From Hydrotalea sandarakina (GTDB taxonomy: Bacteria; Bacteroidota; Bacteroidia; Chitinophagales; Chitinophagaceae): a stretch of 64,000 bases of DNA. The DNA is taken from NCBI RefSeq assembly GCF_003254115.1, contig NZ_QKZV01000002.1:389736-453735 (forward strand), given 5' to 3'. The position numbers and the translations under genes are program-made. Under the pieces are notes generated by a model. That model made no database searches, was not told the origin of the DNA, and saw nothing but the letters and a program-made list of their open reading frames with translations. This document shows, one piece after another, positions 48,207-57,735 of this stretch. The first letter of the stretch is position 1; each line of letters starts with the position of its first letter.

Positions 48207-50390
48207 ATGAAATTTTTACTAAGCATATTCACGATTTGCTTTTTAACGGTAGTTGTGGCACAACCTCCACATGGCTTACATTGGAATAAAGCCGGAAATA
48301 TATTGTACACGGTAGAAAATAATAATATTATTGCTACTGCATTTCCTTCCATGCAAAGCAATGTTTTAGTGTCAGAAGCCGAGTTAACTCCTGCAGGGCA
48401 ATCACAGCCACTGCATGTCCGTAATTTCTTCTTTAGTAATGATGAAAAAAAATTACTTATCTATACAAATTCAAAAAAGGTTTGGCGTTATGATACACGT
48501 GGTGATTACTGGGTATTAAATTTAGTTACGAAAAATTTGAAACAACTTGGTAAAGGGAAACCTGCATCATCACTCATGTTTGCAAAGTTTTCGCCCGATG
48601 GCAATAAAGTGGCTTATGTATGCGAACACAATATTTATGTAGAAGATTTAAATAATAATACCATAAAACCATTAACTACGAATGGTAATCGTTATTTAAT
48701 TAATGGTACTTTCGATTGGGTTTATGAAGAAGAATTTTTTTGTCGCGATGGCTTTCGTTGGAGTCCCGATGGTACTAAAATTGCTTATTGGCAAATTAAT
48801 GCTAAGAATACACCCAATTATTTAATGATTAATAATACCGATTCTGCTTATCCTTTTATTAAACCGGTAGAATATCCTATTGCAGGTATCGCACCTTCTC
48901 CTTTTAAAATAGGCGTTGTTGATATAAGCACTGCTAAAACTAATTGGATGAATATTCCAACTGATCCTGTTTTACAATCTTATGTACCCAGAATGGAGTG
49001 GGCAAACAATAGTGATGAAATTATATTGCAACATTTAAATCGCAAGCAAAATGTTTCCGATATTTTATTGTGTAACATAAAAACCGGTCAGCCCAAAACA
49101 ATTTATCATGAAACGGACAGCGCCTGGATTGATGTTTTGGCCTTGTGGGACGAAGATTATTCATATGGCGGTTGGGATTGGTTAAATAACGGTAAAGCAT
49201 TTATGTGGGCCAGTGAACAAGATGGATGGAGACATTTGTATAGTATAAGCCGTGATGGAAAAACAGTTACTAAAATTACCAATGGTAATTTTGATGTAAT
49301 GGGTATTAGTGCAATTGACGAAAAAAATGGATATGTTTATTTCTTGGCTTCACCTAATAATGCTACGCAAAAATATTTGTATCGTACTAAACTAAATGGA
49401 GCACAACCCGCTGAACGTATTTCACCGGCTAATCAAAATGGTTTTCATGAATATGCAGTATCGCCCAATGCGCTTTTTGCAGAACATATTTTTTCCAATC
49501 ATTATACACCTTATGTTCGTGAATGGATTTCCTTACCCAATCATAATGGTTTAGATGGTAATTTGGTAAATGAGGCAATAGCAAAAGCTGATTCTGGTAG
49601 TTCAAACGTGCAATTTTTTACCATCAAAAATAGAGAAGGCATAAGCATGGATGGTTGGAAGGTAATGCCAGAGCATTTTGATTCTACAAAAAAATATCCT
49701 GTAGTATTTTATGTATATACTGAGCCCTGGGGACAAAATGTAAAAGATGAATACGGTATAGCATATAATTTTTTATACAATGGTAATATGGCAAAAGATG
49801 GGTATATCTATATTTCTATCGATAATAGGGGTACGCCTGTTCCTAAGGGGCGCGAATGGCGTAAATGCATTTATCGAAAAATTGGCCGTGTGAATATTAA
49901 TGATCAAGCCGATGCTGCTAAACAAATTTTGCAGTGGCCATTTGTAGATACTTCCCGAATTGCGGTATGGGGTTGGAGCGGTGGTGGCTCTGCAACACAA
50001 AACTTAATGTTTCAATATCCTGATATTTACAAAACTGGTATAGCGATAGCCGGGGTAGCCAGCCAGTTTACTTATGACAATATTTATCAGGAACGTTATA
50101 TGGGGCTTCCTCAGGAAGATAGTGCCGACTTTAAAGCTGGTTCACCTTTAACTTACGCTAAAAATTTACAAGGCCATTTATTACTTATTCATGGCACAGG
50201 CGATGATAACGTACATTATCAGAATATGGAATTACTGATTAATGAGTTAGTAAAATATGGTAAACAATTCGATATGATGAGCTATCCGAACAGAACCCAC
50301 AGTATTTCGGAAGGCCCTGGTACTCGCGAACATTTAATGAACCTATACACTCGTTATTTAAGGGAGTATTGTCCGCCCGGGGGCAGATAG
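48207..50390 (+). CDS. S9B dipeptidyl peptidase IV family serine peptidase, secreted
   Basis: 727 residues with a signal peptide (LLSIFTICFLTVVVA). The N-terminal beta-propeller carries the double-Glu substrate anchor region DWVYEEEF. The C-terminal alpha/beta-hydrolase domain has the nucleophile Ser591 in GWSGGGS, where many homologues have GWSYGG, then Asp in HGTGDDNVH and His in NRTHSIS. It removes dipeptides from N-termini, preferring Pro or Ala at position 2. Probably periplasmic. Confidence 0.93.
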   Translation: MKFLLSIFTICFLTVVVAQPPHGLHWNKAGNILYTVENNNIIATAFPSMQSNVLVSEAELTPAGQSQPLHVRNFFFSNDEKKLLIYTNSKKVWRYDTRGDYWVLNLVTKNLKQLGKGKPASSLMFAKFSPDGNKVAYVCEHNIYVEDLNNNTIKPLTTNGNRYLINGTFDWVYEEEFFCRDGFRWSPDGTKIAYWQINAKNTPNYLMINNTDSAYPFIKPVEYPIAGIAPSPFKIGVVDISTAKTNWMNIPTDPVLQSYVPRMEWANNSDEIILQHLNRKQNVSDILLCNIKTGQPKTIYHETDSAWIDVLALWDEDYSYGGWDWLNNGKAFMWASEQDGWRHLYSISRDGKTVTKITNGNFDVMGISAIDEKNGYVYFLASPNNATQKYLYRTKLNGAQPAERISPANQNGFHEYAVSPNALFAEHIFSNHYTPYVREWISLPNHNGLDGNLVNEAIAKADSGSSNVQFFTIKNREGISMDGWKVMPEHFDSTKKYPVVFYVYTEPWGQNVKDEYGIAYNFLYNGNMAKDGYIYISIDNRGTPVPKGREWRKCIYRKIGRVNINDQADAAKQILQWPFVDTSRIAVWGWSGGGSATQNLMFQYPDIYKTGIAIAGVASQFTYDNIYQERYMGLPQEDSADFKAGSPLTYAKNLQGHLLLIHGTGDDNVHYQNMELLINELVKYGKQFDMMSYPNRTHSISEGPGTREHLMNLYTRYLREYCPPGGR

Positions 50391-50507
50391 AAAAAGAATA
50401 GGTGATTAATTGTTTTATTTTTATAATATGATTGCTGTTATGGGTCTTAAATCACCCACTTGTACTAATATTTGGGGGTTTACAATGGTGCTTTACATTG
50501 CAAACCC

Positions 50508-50515
50508 TACCTTTG
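50508..50515 (+). promoter_or_regulatory. Predicted -7 promoter element of yidC
   Basis: TACCTTTG followed by C, identical to the elements before fusA and rpsJ, 21 bases before the yidC ATG at 50537. No TTG is found at the ideal -33 distance. Supports the internal start of yidC. Confidence 0.5.
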
Positions 50516-50536
50516 CCGCTCAATATTTTTAAAAAT

Positions 50537-52390
50537 ATGAATTTTGACAAGAATACCATTATTGGTTTTGGATTACTAGCCATTTTATTTTTTGGTTTCT
50601 TTTGGTACAATAACAAAGCACAGCAAGAGTTACTGAAGCAAGAAAAACATGTGCAAGATTCTATTGCACATGTTAATGCCATGCGTGCAGCTGAAAATCC
50701 GCAAAAATTGTTGCAAGATTCTCTTCACCAAGATTCTTTAATGAAGCAAACTTCTGCCGGTAATTTTGCTACTGCTGCCATTGGTGTACCCCGTTTCGAC
50801 ACTATTGAGAATGAAGTAATGAAAGTTGTATTTACTAACAAGGGTGGTAGAATACAATCAGTTATTTTAAAAAATTATAAAGCTTACAATGGGGAAGATG
50901 TTACGTTAGGTAGCGCACATGATACTTTAGGCTATAATATCAATACAGATAACAATAATTCAGCCAATACAAACAATCTCTTTTTTACTGCTTCAGATAT
51001 TACCAAAAATGCTGATGGAAGCCAACAAATTGAATTTAAATTGAGTGATGCATCCGGCCAAAGTATTGTTCATCAGTTTACTGTATTGCCTAACAATTAT
51101 ATGGTGAACTGGAATATTTTATTGCAAGGTGCCAACAGGTTGGTAAATAATAATCAACTAAATTTTACGTGGATTGATCATGCCCACCAGGTTGAACGTT
51201 CTGCTCACTATGAAAGAGTAACCAGTAACTTGTGTTTTTATGAAGGAGATAATTTCGATTATATATCTGCAAAATCAAGCCACCAATTTGAAAAGCCGAT
51301 TAGTTGGTTTTCCAATGTGCAACAATTTTTCAATATAACACTGGTTGCCAAAAATAATTTTACAGGCGGCCAAATTGAATGGAAAAGAGAATCGGAAGAC
51401 ACTTCAAGAATGCTTTTCCACAGTACTGCCAATTTGCAAATGAAATTGCCTGCCGAAAATACTGTAAGCATACCCATGCAAATGTACTATGGGCCAAATT
51501 CCTATGCTATTCTTAAAAAAGAGGCAAAAGGAATGGATCAAATTGTGAATTTAGGTAGAAGTTTATATGCCTTTGTACGACCTATTAACCTGTACATCAT
51601 AATGCCCGTGTTTAATTTCTTTGCAAGCTTTATATCTAATTATGGTTGGGTAATTTTATTGCTAACTTTGTTTATACGTTTAATTACTTCGCCACTTACT
51701 TACAGTAGTTATTTAAGTGGTGCAAAAATGAAGGTACTAAAACCTGAATTAGATGCTTTAAAACAAAAATTTGGTTCCGATCAGCAAGGTTTTGCCATGG
51801 AACAAATGAAATTATACCGTGAAGCCGGTGTAAATCCATTAGGGGGCTGTATTCCCGCATTATTACAAATTCCTATATTCTTTGCTTTATATAGCTTTTT
51901 CAATTCAAACATAGCATTACGTGGTCAGCCTTTTTTATGGAGCAAAGACCTGTCATCTTATGATGTAATTGCTCGTTTACCATTTAGTTTGCCTTTCAAC
52001 TTTGGCGACCATATCAGTTTGTTTACTTTAACGGCTGTATTAACCAGTTTCTTAATTTCATTTTATAATATGGCTTCAACGCCAACCCAAGATAATCCGG
52101 CGTTGAAATACATGCCATATATATTTCCATTCTTTATGTTGTTTTTCTTTAATGGATTGCCTTCAGCTTTAACCTGGTATTATACTGTTTCAAATACAGT
52201 TACATTAATTATTCAATTCGTTATTCAAAAGAAAATTATTGATCACGACAAAATATTGGCTAAAATTGAACAAAAACGTAAGTCGCCAAAAGCAAAAACA
52301 AAAAGTAAATGGCAAGAACGTTATGAACAAATGGTGGAATCGCAGAAAAAATTACAAGAATTGAAAGAACGTACACAAAAGAAAAAGTAG
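50537..52390 (+). CDS. yidC: Membrane protein insertase YidC
   Basis: 617 residues from ATG 50537 (MNFDKNTIIGFGLLAILF, an N-terminal helix), the family start; an in-frame ATG at 50432 precedes the promoter element. A large periplasmic domain spans about 70-360, followed by the conserved five-helix insertase core (GWVILLLTLFIRLITSPLTY, GVNPLGGCIPALLQIPIFFALY, FPFFMLFFFNGLPSALTWYY). The C-terminal tail is strongly basic and may contact ribosomes. It inserts and folds inner-membrane proteins. A terminator follows. Confidence 0.97.
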   Translation: MNFDKNTIIGFGLLAILFFGFFWYNNKAQQELLKQEKHVQDSIAHVNAMRAAENPQKLLQDSLHQDSLMKQTSAGNFATAAIGVPRFDTIENEVMKVVFTNKGGRIQSVILKNYKAYNGEDVTLGSAHDTLGYNINTDNNNSANTNNLFFTASDITKNADGSQQIEFKLSDASGQSIVHQFTVLPNNYMVNWNILLQGANRLVNNNQLNFTWIDHAHQVERSAHYERVTSNLCFYEGDNFDYISAKSSHQFEKPISWFSNVQQFFNITLVAKNNFTGGQIEWKRESEDTSRMLFHSTANLQMKLPAENTVSIPMQMYYGPNSYAILKKEAKGMDQIVNLGRSLYAFVRPINLYIIMPVFNFFASFISNYGWVILLLTLFIRLITSPLTYSSYLSGAKMKVLKPELDALKQKFGSDQQGFAMEQMKLYREAGVNPLGGCIPALLQIPIFFALYSFFNSNIALRGQPFLWSKDLSSYDVIARLPFSLPFNFGDHISLFTLTAVLTSFLISFYNMASTPTQDNPALKYMPYIFPFFMLFFFNGLPSALTWYYTVSNTVTLIIQFVIQKKIIDHDKILAKIEQKRKSPKAKTKSKWQERYEQMVESQKKLQELKERTQKKK

Positions 52391-52410
52391 CATTAGAAAT
52401 ATACAATATA

Positions 52411-52447
52411 AAAAAAAGCTGTTCTAATTTTTTGGAACAGCTTTTTT
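52411..52447 (+). terminator. Intrinsic terminator after yidC
   Basis: AAAAAAGCTGTTC pairs with GAACAGCTTTTTT around a ten-base loop, ending in seven T. Confidence 0.92.
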
Positions 52448-52587
52448 ATCATTCAGCAATTATTATATGAAGTATGAAGTGTGCATAGCTTGTACGCTAT
52501 TAACACATATTTGTGTTATAATTGTAGGTTTATTTTTAAATTAGCAACTGTACGAAATTAATAGGTAAACTAATTAAATTGAAATAA

Positions 52588-53208
52588 ATGAAGTTTTTAA
52601 TATTTTTATTATTAATGCCTATTGCAACCGTTTTTTCGCAACAGCGAACGGTAGCTGAGTGTACTATTTATTATGATAATGTTATACCTGCCGGTGCAGA
52701 AAAAGGCACAACAGAAGTTATACATAAAACAGTATATATAAAAGGAAATAATAGTAGAGTGAATGTTTCAAGCCCTTCTTATCAAATTTCTACCATTATC
52801 GATCAATCAACCGGCAAAGTGGTTGTTTTGCGAAGTTTTGGTAATAACAAATATATGACTGTATTAACTAAAGCACAATGGGTAGAGGCAAACAAAAAAT
52901 TTGAAGGGATGAAATTCATTCCTTTGAATGATACCAAGAGTATTTTGGGTTATAATTGTAAAAATGCACAATTGTTATTAAAAGATAGTTCGGTTTACAA
53001 TATTTATTACACTACTGCCATTGTTCCTTCCGTTAAAGATTTCGAATACGAGTTTAAAGACGTACCTGGTTTTGTTTTAGAATATGAGGCAACAGATAAT
53101 AATGGCAATAAAATTCATTTTTTGGCCAATAAAATAAGTTTTGACCCCGTGCTATTGTCCGAGTTTGAAATACCAACAAAAGGGTATAGAATAATTAATT
53201 GGAAATAG
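52588..53208 (+). CDS. GLPGLI-like secreted protein
   Basis: 206 residues with a signal peptide (cleavage near VFSQ, residue 18). Residues 20-170 follow the GLPGLI/DUF4412 pattern of Bacteroidota: a start with CTIYYDNV, a strand-rich middle, LGYNCKNAQL, IYYTTAIVPS and DVPGFVLEYE in place of the family GLPG motif. Localisation periplasmic or outer membrane; function unknown. Its 3' end overlaps the tail of the convergent gene at 53195-53548 by 14 bases. Confidence 0.82.
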   Translation: MKFLIFLLLMPIATVFSQQRTVAECTIYYDNVIPAGAEKGTTEVIHKTVYIKGNNSRVNVSSPSYQISTIIDQSTGKVVVLRSFGNNKYMTVLTKAQWVEANKKFEGMKFIPLNDTKSILGYNCKNAQLLLKDSSVYNIYYTTAIVPSVKDFEYEFKDVPGFVLEYEATDNNGNKIHFLANKISFDPVLLSEFEIPTKGYRIINWK

Positions 53209-53548
53209 GAGAAGGTGTTTTGAATTTAGGCACATGCACCTTAAACTTATAAGGAAAAACATAAGTGGTATTCCCGCTTTTATACTGCATAATGGAATGA
53301 ACCTCAGTACCTGAATTATAATTTTGAGATTTTAAAACATTCAAGCCATCATATTCCAAACTAGATTTGATAAGCGAAAGCGAGAAAGTTTTATGGCTGT
53401 AATGGCTCAAATTTTTAAGGGTGTATTTACTGTTGTTTTTTGATTCATCTGTGGTGCCACTGAAAGTAAAGGCAGCAACGGCACATTTCGCAAATATGAT
53501 AAACACAAATGCAAAAGTCAGTTTTGATATGAATCTGTTTCTAAACAT
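53195..53548 (-). CDS. Small exported protein of unknown function
   Basis: 117 residues with an N-terminal hydrophobic export signal (about residues 9-27, FAKCAVAA). The rest is polar, Ser/Lys-rich and strand-like (YTLKNLSHYSHKTFSLSLI, GNTTYVFPYKFKVHVPKF). No family recognised. Converges with and overlaps the GLPGLI-like gene by 14 bases. A believable gene because of its export signal and even composition, but unconfirmed. Confidence 0.62.
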   Translation of the reverse strand: MFRNRFISKLTFAFVFIIFAKCAVAAFTFSGTTDESKNNSKYTLKNLSHYSHKTFSLSLIKSSLEYDGLNVLKSQNYNSGTEVHSIMQYKSGNTTYVFPYKFKVHVPKFKTPSPISN

Positions 53549-53680
53549 CGATACAAAAGTATAACTTTTTTTACAATTTTTAACAATTATTGTTCATTAA
53601 ATCTATATTAACATTTTTCTTTTCCAAAATAATGCCAAAATTGTAAAAGTTTTACCGTATATTAGATAAACCTTAAAGCT

Positions 53681-55105
53681 ATGAGAACACCCTCTTATAA
53701 CGACGATGAAAGGAACTCGCTCAAAGAATTGCTTCAGCAATACCAAAATATGAAAATGGGACGGGGAAATTCATTTTTGGAGGAAGAAGCTTTTGAAAAA
53801 ATTGTAGACTATTTTGATGAGAGAGATGATTTAAATGAAGCCTTTAAAGCAGTTGAAACCGGATTGGAAATGTACCCCTATTCCGCACATTTAATGATTA
53901 AAAAGGCTGATTTGTTAATTGCGCGCAGAAAATATGCCCAATCGCTGGAATTATTGGAAAAAGCCGAATTATTCGACAGTACTGATATTAATTTATACAT
54001 TCTAAAAACAGATGCTTATTTAGCTTTAGATCAACAACCCAAAGCAGTTGAACTTTTGGAAACTGCCTTGCATTTATTTGATGGTGAAGAAAGAATTGAT
54101 TTATTGTTTGAACTTGCCGATGTTTATGATGATTACGAAGAATTTGATAAAGTTTTTGATTGCTTAAAGCTGATTTTAGAGGATGATCCCAACAATGAAG
54201 AGGCATTATACAAAATTTGTTTTTGGACCGATTTTACCGGACGAAATGAAGAAAGCATTAAAATTCATCAGAAAATAATTGATAATTATCCCTATAATGA
54301 AATAGCTTGGTTTAACCTTGCAGCTGCTTATCAGGGTTTGAAATTATATGAAAAAGCTATTGATGCATATCAGTATGCATTGGTAATTGATGAAAAGTTT
54401 GAGTATGCTTACCGAAATATGGGCGATGCATACTTACGCTTACACAAATACAAAGAAGCAATAGAATCTTTGGAAAAAGTGTTGGAGTTAGCCCGTCCCG
54501 AAGATGTAATTTATGAAGCCATTGGTCACTGTTATCACAAATTAGGACATACCGCTCAAGCTCGGTTTCATTATAAAAAAGCAGTGCATTTAAATGCGGA
54601 AGACAGTAAACTGCATTTTAAAATTGCCACCACTTATATGCAGGAAGGACAATGGAACAATGCCATAAGACATTTAGAAAATGCACTTCGCTTGCAACGT
54701 AATGTGGCAGAGTATAATTTAGCGATGGGTGAATGTAAATTGCATTTGCAACACTATAAAGAAGCGTTATTTTACTTTGGTTTTGTAGTAAAACATAAGC
54801 CAAAAAAAGTTGCAGGCTGGGAAGCTCTTATTCGTTGTTTATACTTGGCAGGTTATTATGAGGAAGCGGCAACACATTGTTTATTGGCTTTGAAGGCTAC
54901 TGATGAAAAACCCATTTTCATATTTTATCAATCAGCTATCTCATTTGCTCTAAATAAAAGTAAAGAGGGATTAATTTATTTAGAAACCGCAATGGAGAGA
55001 GCCCCCAAACAACTAAAAAAATTAATGGACCTAGCCCCATCATTGCTTCAAAATAGTAAAGTGATTGATATAATAGCCCGATACAAAAAAGGAAGGAAAT
55101 TTTAA
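53681..55105 (+). CDS. Tetratricopeptide-repeat protein
   Basis: 474 residues without signal peptide, built almost wholly of TPR units of about 34 residues. Examples are AWFNLAAAYQGLKLYEKAID, AYRNMGDAYLRLHKYKEAIE and ATTYMQEGQWNNAIRHLENA. Predicted to be a cytoplasmic scaffold for protein-protein contacts; the partner is not known. A terminator hairpin follows at 55134-55161. Confidence 0.9.
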   Translation: MRTPSYNDDERNSLKELLQQYQNMKMGRGNSFLEEEAFEKIVDYFDERDDLNEAFKAVETGLEMYPYSAHLMIKKADLLIARRKYAQSLELLEKAELFDSTDINLYILKTDAYLALDQQPKAVELLETALHLFDGEERIDLLFELADVYDDYEEFDKVFDCLKLILEDDPNNEEALYKICFWTDFTGRNEESIKIHQKIIDNYPYNEIAWFNLAAAYQGLKLYEKAIDAYQYALVIDEKFEYAYRNMGDAYLRLHKYKEAIESLEKVLELARPEDVIYEAIGHCYHKLGHTAQARFHYKKAVHLNAEDSKLHFKIATTYMQEGQWNNAIRHLENALRLQRNVAEYNLAMGECKLHLQHYKEALFYFGFVVKHKPKKVAGWEALIRCLYLAGYYEEAATHCLLALKATDEKPIFIFYQSAISFALNKSKEGLIYLETAMERAPKQLKKLMDLAPSLLQNSKVIDIIARYKKGRKF

Positions 55106-55133
55106 CGATACCAATATTCGAAATTTTTAATTA

Positions 55134-55166
55134 AAAGCAATTCACTTGTTTGAATTGCTTTAATTT
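55134..55166 (+). terminator. Intrinsic terminator after TPR gene
   Basis: AAAGCAATTCA (55134-55144) pairs with TGAATTGCTTT (55151-55161), followed by AATTTT. It overlaps an in-frame ATG at 55150, which argues for the comA start at 55192. A TAATTTTG (55161-55168) inside it may be the comA -7 element. Confidence 0.72.
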
Positions 55167-55191
55167 TGCGGGCAATTTAATAAACAACCCC

Positions 55192-55953
55192 ATGAATTTT
55201 AATTTAACTCAAATTCCCGACAGAGTACAAAAACCACGTACTTATGGTATAACCATGGTAATGGACAAAGGATTAAGTATTAATGAAGTTGAAAACTTTT
55301 TAAGTGTTGCCGGTCCGCACGTTGATATAGTTAAGCTGGGTTTTGGAACGTCGGCAGTTACTCCTAACTTAAGAGAAAAAATTGAGGTATATCATAAACA
55401 TAAAATGCCTATTTATTTTGGCGGCACTTTATTTGAAGCATTTTTAATTCGCAACCAAATTGATGACTACATTGCCATTTGTAAAGATTATAACATTTCC
55501 TACATGGAGGTAAGTGATGGTTCAATAACCATACCGCATGCCGAAAAATGTGGGTACATTGAAAAACTTACCAAATATGGCAAGGTATTAAGTGAAGTGG
55601 GAAGTAAGGATGCCACTAATATTATGGCCCCTTACAAGTGGATTGAATTAATGCGTGCAGAACTTTCAGCAGGTGCGTCATACGTTATTGCTGAAGCAAG
55701 GGAAGCAGGTAATGTGGGTATTTATCGTGATAGTGGTGAAGTTAGACAAGGTTTAGTAGCTGAAATTTTAACACAAATTCCTGAAGAAAAAATTTTATGG
55801 GAAGCACCACAAAAAGCACAACAATTATACTTTTTACAACTGTTGGGATGCAATGTTAATTTGGGTAATATTGCACCCAATGAAGTTATTCCACTGGAAG
55901 CAATGCGTATTGGTTTACGTGGCGATACTTTTGATTTGTACCGCAATAAATAA
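55192..55953 (+). CDS. comA: Phosphosulfolactate synthase (ComA family)
   Basis: 253 residues from ATG 55192 (MNFNLTQIPDR). It has family blocks KPRTYGITMVMDKGL, DIVKLGFGTSA, MPIYFGGTLFE, MEVSDGSITIPHAEK, LSEVGSKDA, WIELMRAELSAGASYVIAEA and ESG-type GIYRDSGEVR. ComA adds sulfite to phosphoenolpyruvate to give phosphosulfolactate, first known from methanogen coenzyme M synthesis. In Bacteroidota it might feed sulfonate or sulfonolipid precursors, which is inference. aroE starts 6 bases downstream. No ComB or sulfolactate dehydrogenase is next to it. Confidence 0.9.
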   Translation: MNFNLTQIPDRVQKPRTYGITMVMDKGLSINEVENFLSVAGPHVDIVKLGFGTSAVTPNLREKIEVYHKHKMPIYFGGTLFEAFLIRNQIDDYIAICKDYNISYMEVSDGSITIPHAEKCGYIEKLTKYGKVLSEVGSKDATNIMAPYKWIELMRAELSAGASYVIAEAREAGNVGIYRDSGEVRQGLVAEILTQIPEEKILWEAPQKAQQLYFLQLLGCNVNLGNIAPNEVIPLEAMRIGLRGDTFDLYRNK

Positions 55954-55959
55954 TATAGA

Positions 55960-56700
55960 ATGATGCGTATTTTCGGACTTATCGGGTTTCCTTTATCGCA
56001 TTCTTTTTCAAAAAAATATTTTGACCAGAAGTTTGCATCGGAACAAATAACCGATGCAAACTTTTTTCTATATCCAATACCCAAAATTCAGGACGTTGTA
56101 AGCTTAATACAATCCACGCCCAATTTACAGGGGTTAGCCGTTACCATTCCATACAAAAAACAAATTATTCCATATTTAAATAAAGTTAGCCCCGAAGTAC
56201 AGCAAATGCAGGCCTGTAATTGTGTGCACATTCAACAAGGTGAATTAATTGGTTACAATACGGATGTAATTGGTTTTAAAAAATCATTACTCCAACAACT
56301 GCAACCGCATCACAACGGTGCATTAATTTTAGGAACCGGCGGAGCAGCTGCAGCAGTTGCTTTTGTGTTCAATGAATTGAAGATCCCTTTTCAATTTGTT
56401 TCGCGTAACCCTTTATCGCATCACAACTGTATTGCTTACAAACAAATTAATGAGACTTTGTTAGGGCAATTCCCAATTATAGTCAATACAACACCGTTGG
56501 GAACTTTTCCCGATGTGAATAACTGCCCGCCAATTCCTTATGAATTTTTATCTGAAAAAAATTATTTGTTTGATTTGGTGTATAATCCTGCAGAAACCCT
56601 GTTTTTAAAAAAAGGTAAGGAAAAAGGTTGTTTAGTACAGAATGGATACGATATGTTGGTGGGTCAAGCTGAAGCCAATTGGGAAATTTGGAATGCTTAA
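55960..56700 (+). CDS. aroE: Shikimate dehydrogenase
   Basis: 246 residues; either of two adjacent ATG codons (55960, 55963) may be used. Substrate site PLSHSFS, catalytic Lys in VTIPYKKQI, Asn/Asp in GYNTDVIGFK, NADP loop LILGTGGAAAAV and the C-terminal NGYDMLVGQAEANWEIW are all present. It performs the fourth step of aromatic amino acid synthesis. Six bases after comA, so probably co-transcribed. It is shorter than the ~270-residue average but complete. Confidence 0.95.
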   Translation: MMRIFGLIGFPLSHSFSKKYFDQKFASEQITDANFFLYPIPKIQDVVSLIQSTPNLQGLAVTIPYKKQIIPYLNKVSPEVQQMQACNCVHIQQGELIGYNTDVIGFKKSLLQQLQPHHNGALILGTGGAAAAVAFVFNELKIPFQFVSRNPLSHHNCIAYKQINETLLGQFPIIVNTTPLGTFPDVNNCPPIPYEFLSEKNYLFDLVYNPAETLFLKKGKEKGCLVQNGYDMLVGQAEANWEIWNA

Positions 56701-56708
56701 TAAAATAC

Positions 56709-57137
56709 TTAGCTCATTTTTTCTACAAACTTTGCCGGAACCGGCGCCAATTTTTTTTCTTGGTAATTATAACACAACATACCGGTTTTGGCGGTTGCAG
56801 CTAATGTTAATTCGTTATTGTTTTTGATGTGTATTTTGTAATAAAGATCAAAGCCCATGGCATCAATACCCGTAATTGCTACATCTATTTGTATGGTTTG
56901 ATTGTAGTGCAATTCTTTTTTAAATTCAATGGCTGCATCGCGTATAATTAAACCAACACCTTCAACATTCAATTCACTATAACCGTAAAATGCTAAAAAT
57001 TCCATACGTGCTTCTTGCAATAACGCTAAAAATCTATCATTGCCAACATGGCCACCATAGTTTAAGTCAGTAACGCGAATTTTCATTTCCGTTGAAAATA
57101 TAAACACTTCCGGTAAAACTAATTTAATGCGTTCCAT
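56709..57137 (-). CDS. Acyl-CoA thioesterase, 4-hydroxybenzoyl-CoA thioesterase (hotdog) family
   Basis: 142 residues, a single hotdog domain. The YbgC/FadM-like motif is MKIRVTDLNYGGHVGNDRFL with the Asp and Gly-His-Val-x-Asn positions. Followed by ARMEFLAFYG and GLIIRDAAIEFKKEL. Predicted to hydrolyse acyl-CoA; substrate unknown. Its start overlaps the end of rdgB by 14 bases, so the two are translationally linked. Confidence 0.88.
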   Translation of the reverse strand: MERIKLVLPEVFIFSTEMKIRVTDLNYGGHVGNDRFLALLQEARMEFLAFYGYSELNVEGVGLIIRDAAIEFKKELHYNQTIQIDVAITGIDAMGFDLYYKIHIKNNNELTLAATAKTGMLCYNYQEKKLAPVPAKFVEKMS

Positions 57138-57726
57138 GGTTAAAAGTATATGTTTCTAAAAAAGCAATCATTTTATCCAATGCTTTCTTTCTGTGGCTAA
57201 ATTTACTTTTTTCAACTAAATCCATTTCTGCAAATGTATATTGACTGCCATTGGGAATAAATAATGGATCATATCCAAAACCTCGGTTGCCTATGGGGCT
57301 TAATGTAATAGTACCCTCGCAAATGCCTTCAAAATAGTAAGTTTTACCTTCCAATATTAAACAAATAACTGTTCTAAATTGGGCACAACGATTGTCTTTT
57401 TCCCGCATAGCCAACAATAACTTCTCATTATTTTTTTGGTAGTTTTGTTCTTCGCCTGCATATCGAGCGCTTTTAACCCCCGGCGCACCATTTAAACTAA
57501 CTACCTCTAAACCGGTATCTTCACTAAAGCAATGTTGGTTGGTTAATTGAAAAATAGTATTTGCTTTTTGAAAGGCATTTTCTTCAAGCGTATTAAATGG
57601 TTCTTCAATAGTTATATGAATGCCTGCTTGCTTTAAACTGGTTACTGTAAAAGTTTTTGGTAGCACGGCTTGTATTTCCTGAACTTTATGTTCATTGTTG
57701 GTGGCAAAAATTAACGAAGTAGTCAT
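57124..57726 (-). CDS. rdgB: XTP/dITP diphosphatase (RdgB/HAM1)
   Basis: 200 residues. The N-terminus FATNNEHKVQEIQAVLP, the central SEDTGLEVVSLNGAPGVKSARYAG and FGYDPLFIPNG, FSHRKKALDKM are diagnostic. It removes non-canonical purine nucleotides to protect DNA. Lies 9 bases after the unannotated gene at 57736-58323 and overlaps the thioesterase gene. All three run on the minus strand as one operon. Confidence 0.96.
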   Translation of the reverse strand: MTTSLIFATNNEHKVQEIQAVLPKTFTVTSLKQAGIHITIEEPFNTLEENAFQKANTIFQLTNQHCFSEDTGLEVVSLNGAPGVKSARYAGEEQNYQKNNEKLLLAMREKDNRCAQFRTVICLILEGKTYYFEGICEGTITLSPIGNRGFGYDPLFIPNGSQYTFAEMDLVEKSKFSHRKKALDKMIAFLETYTFNHGTH

Positions 57727-57735
57727 TCAGGTAAT

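Noticed and set aside
55722-56084. 120-residue minus-strand open frame across comA and aroE
   Set aside because: Antisense to two genes with diagnostic motifs.
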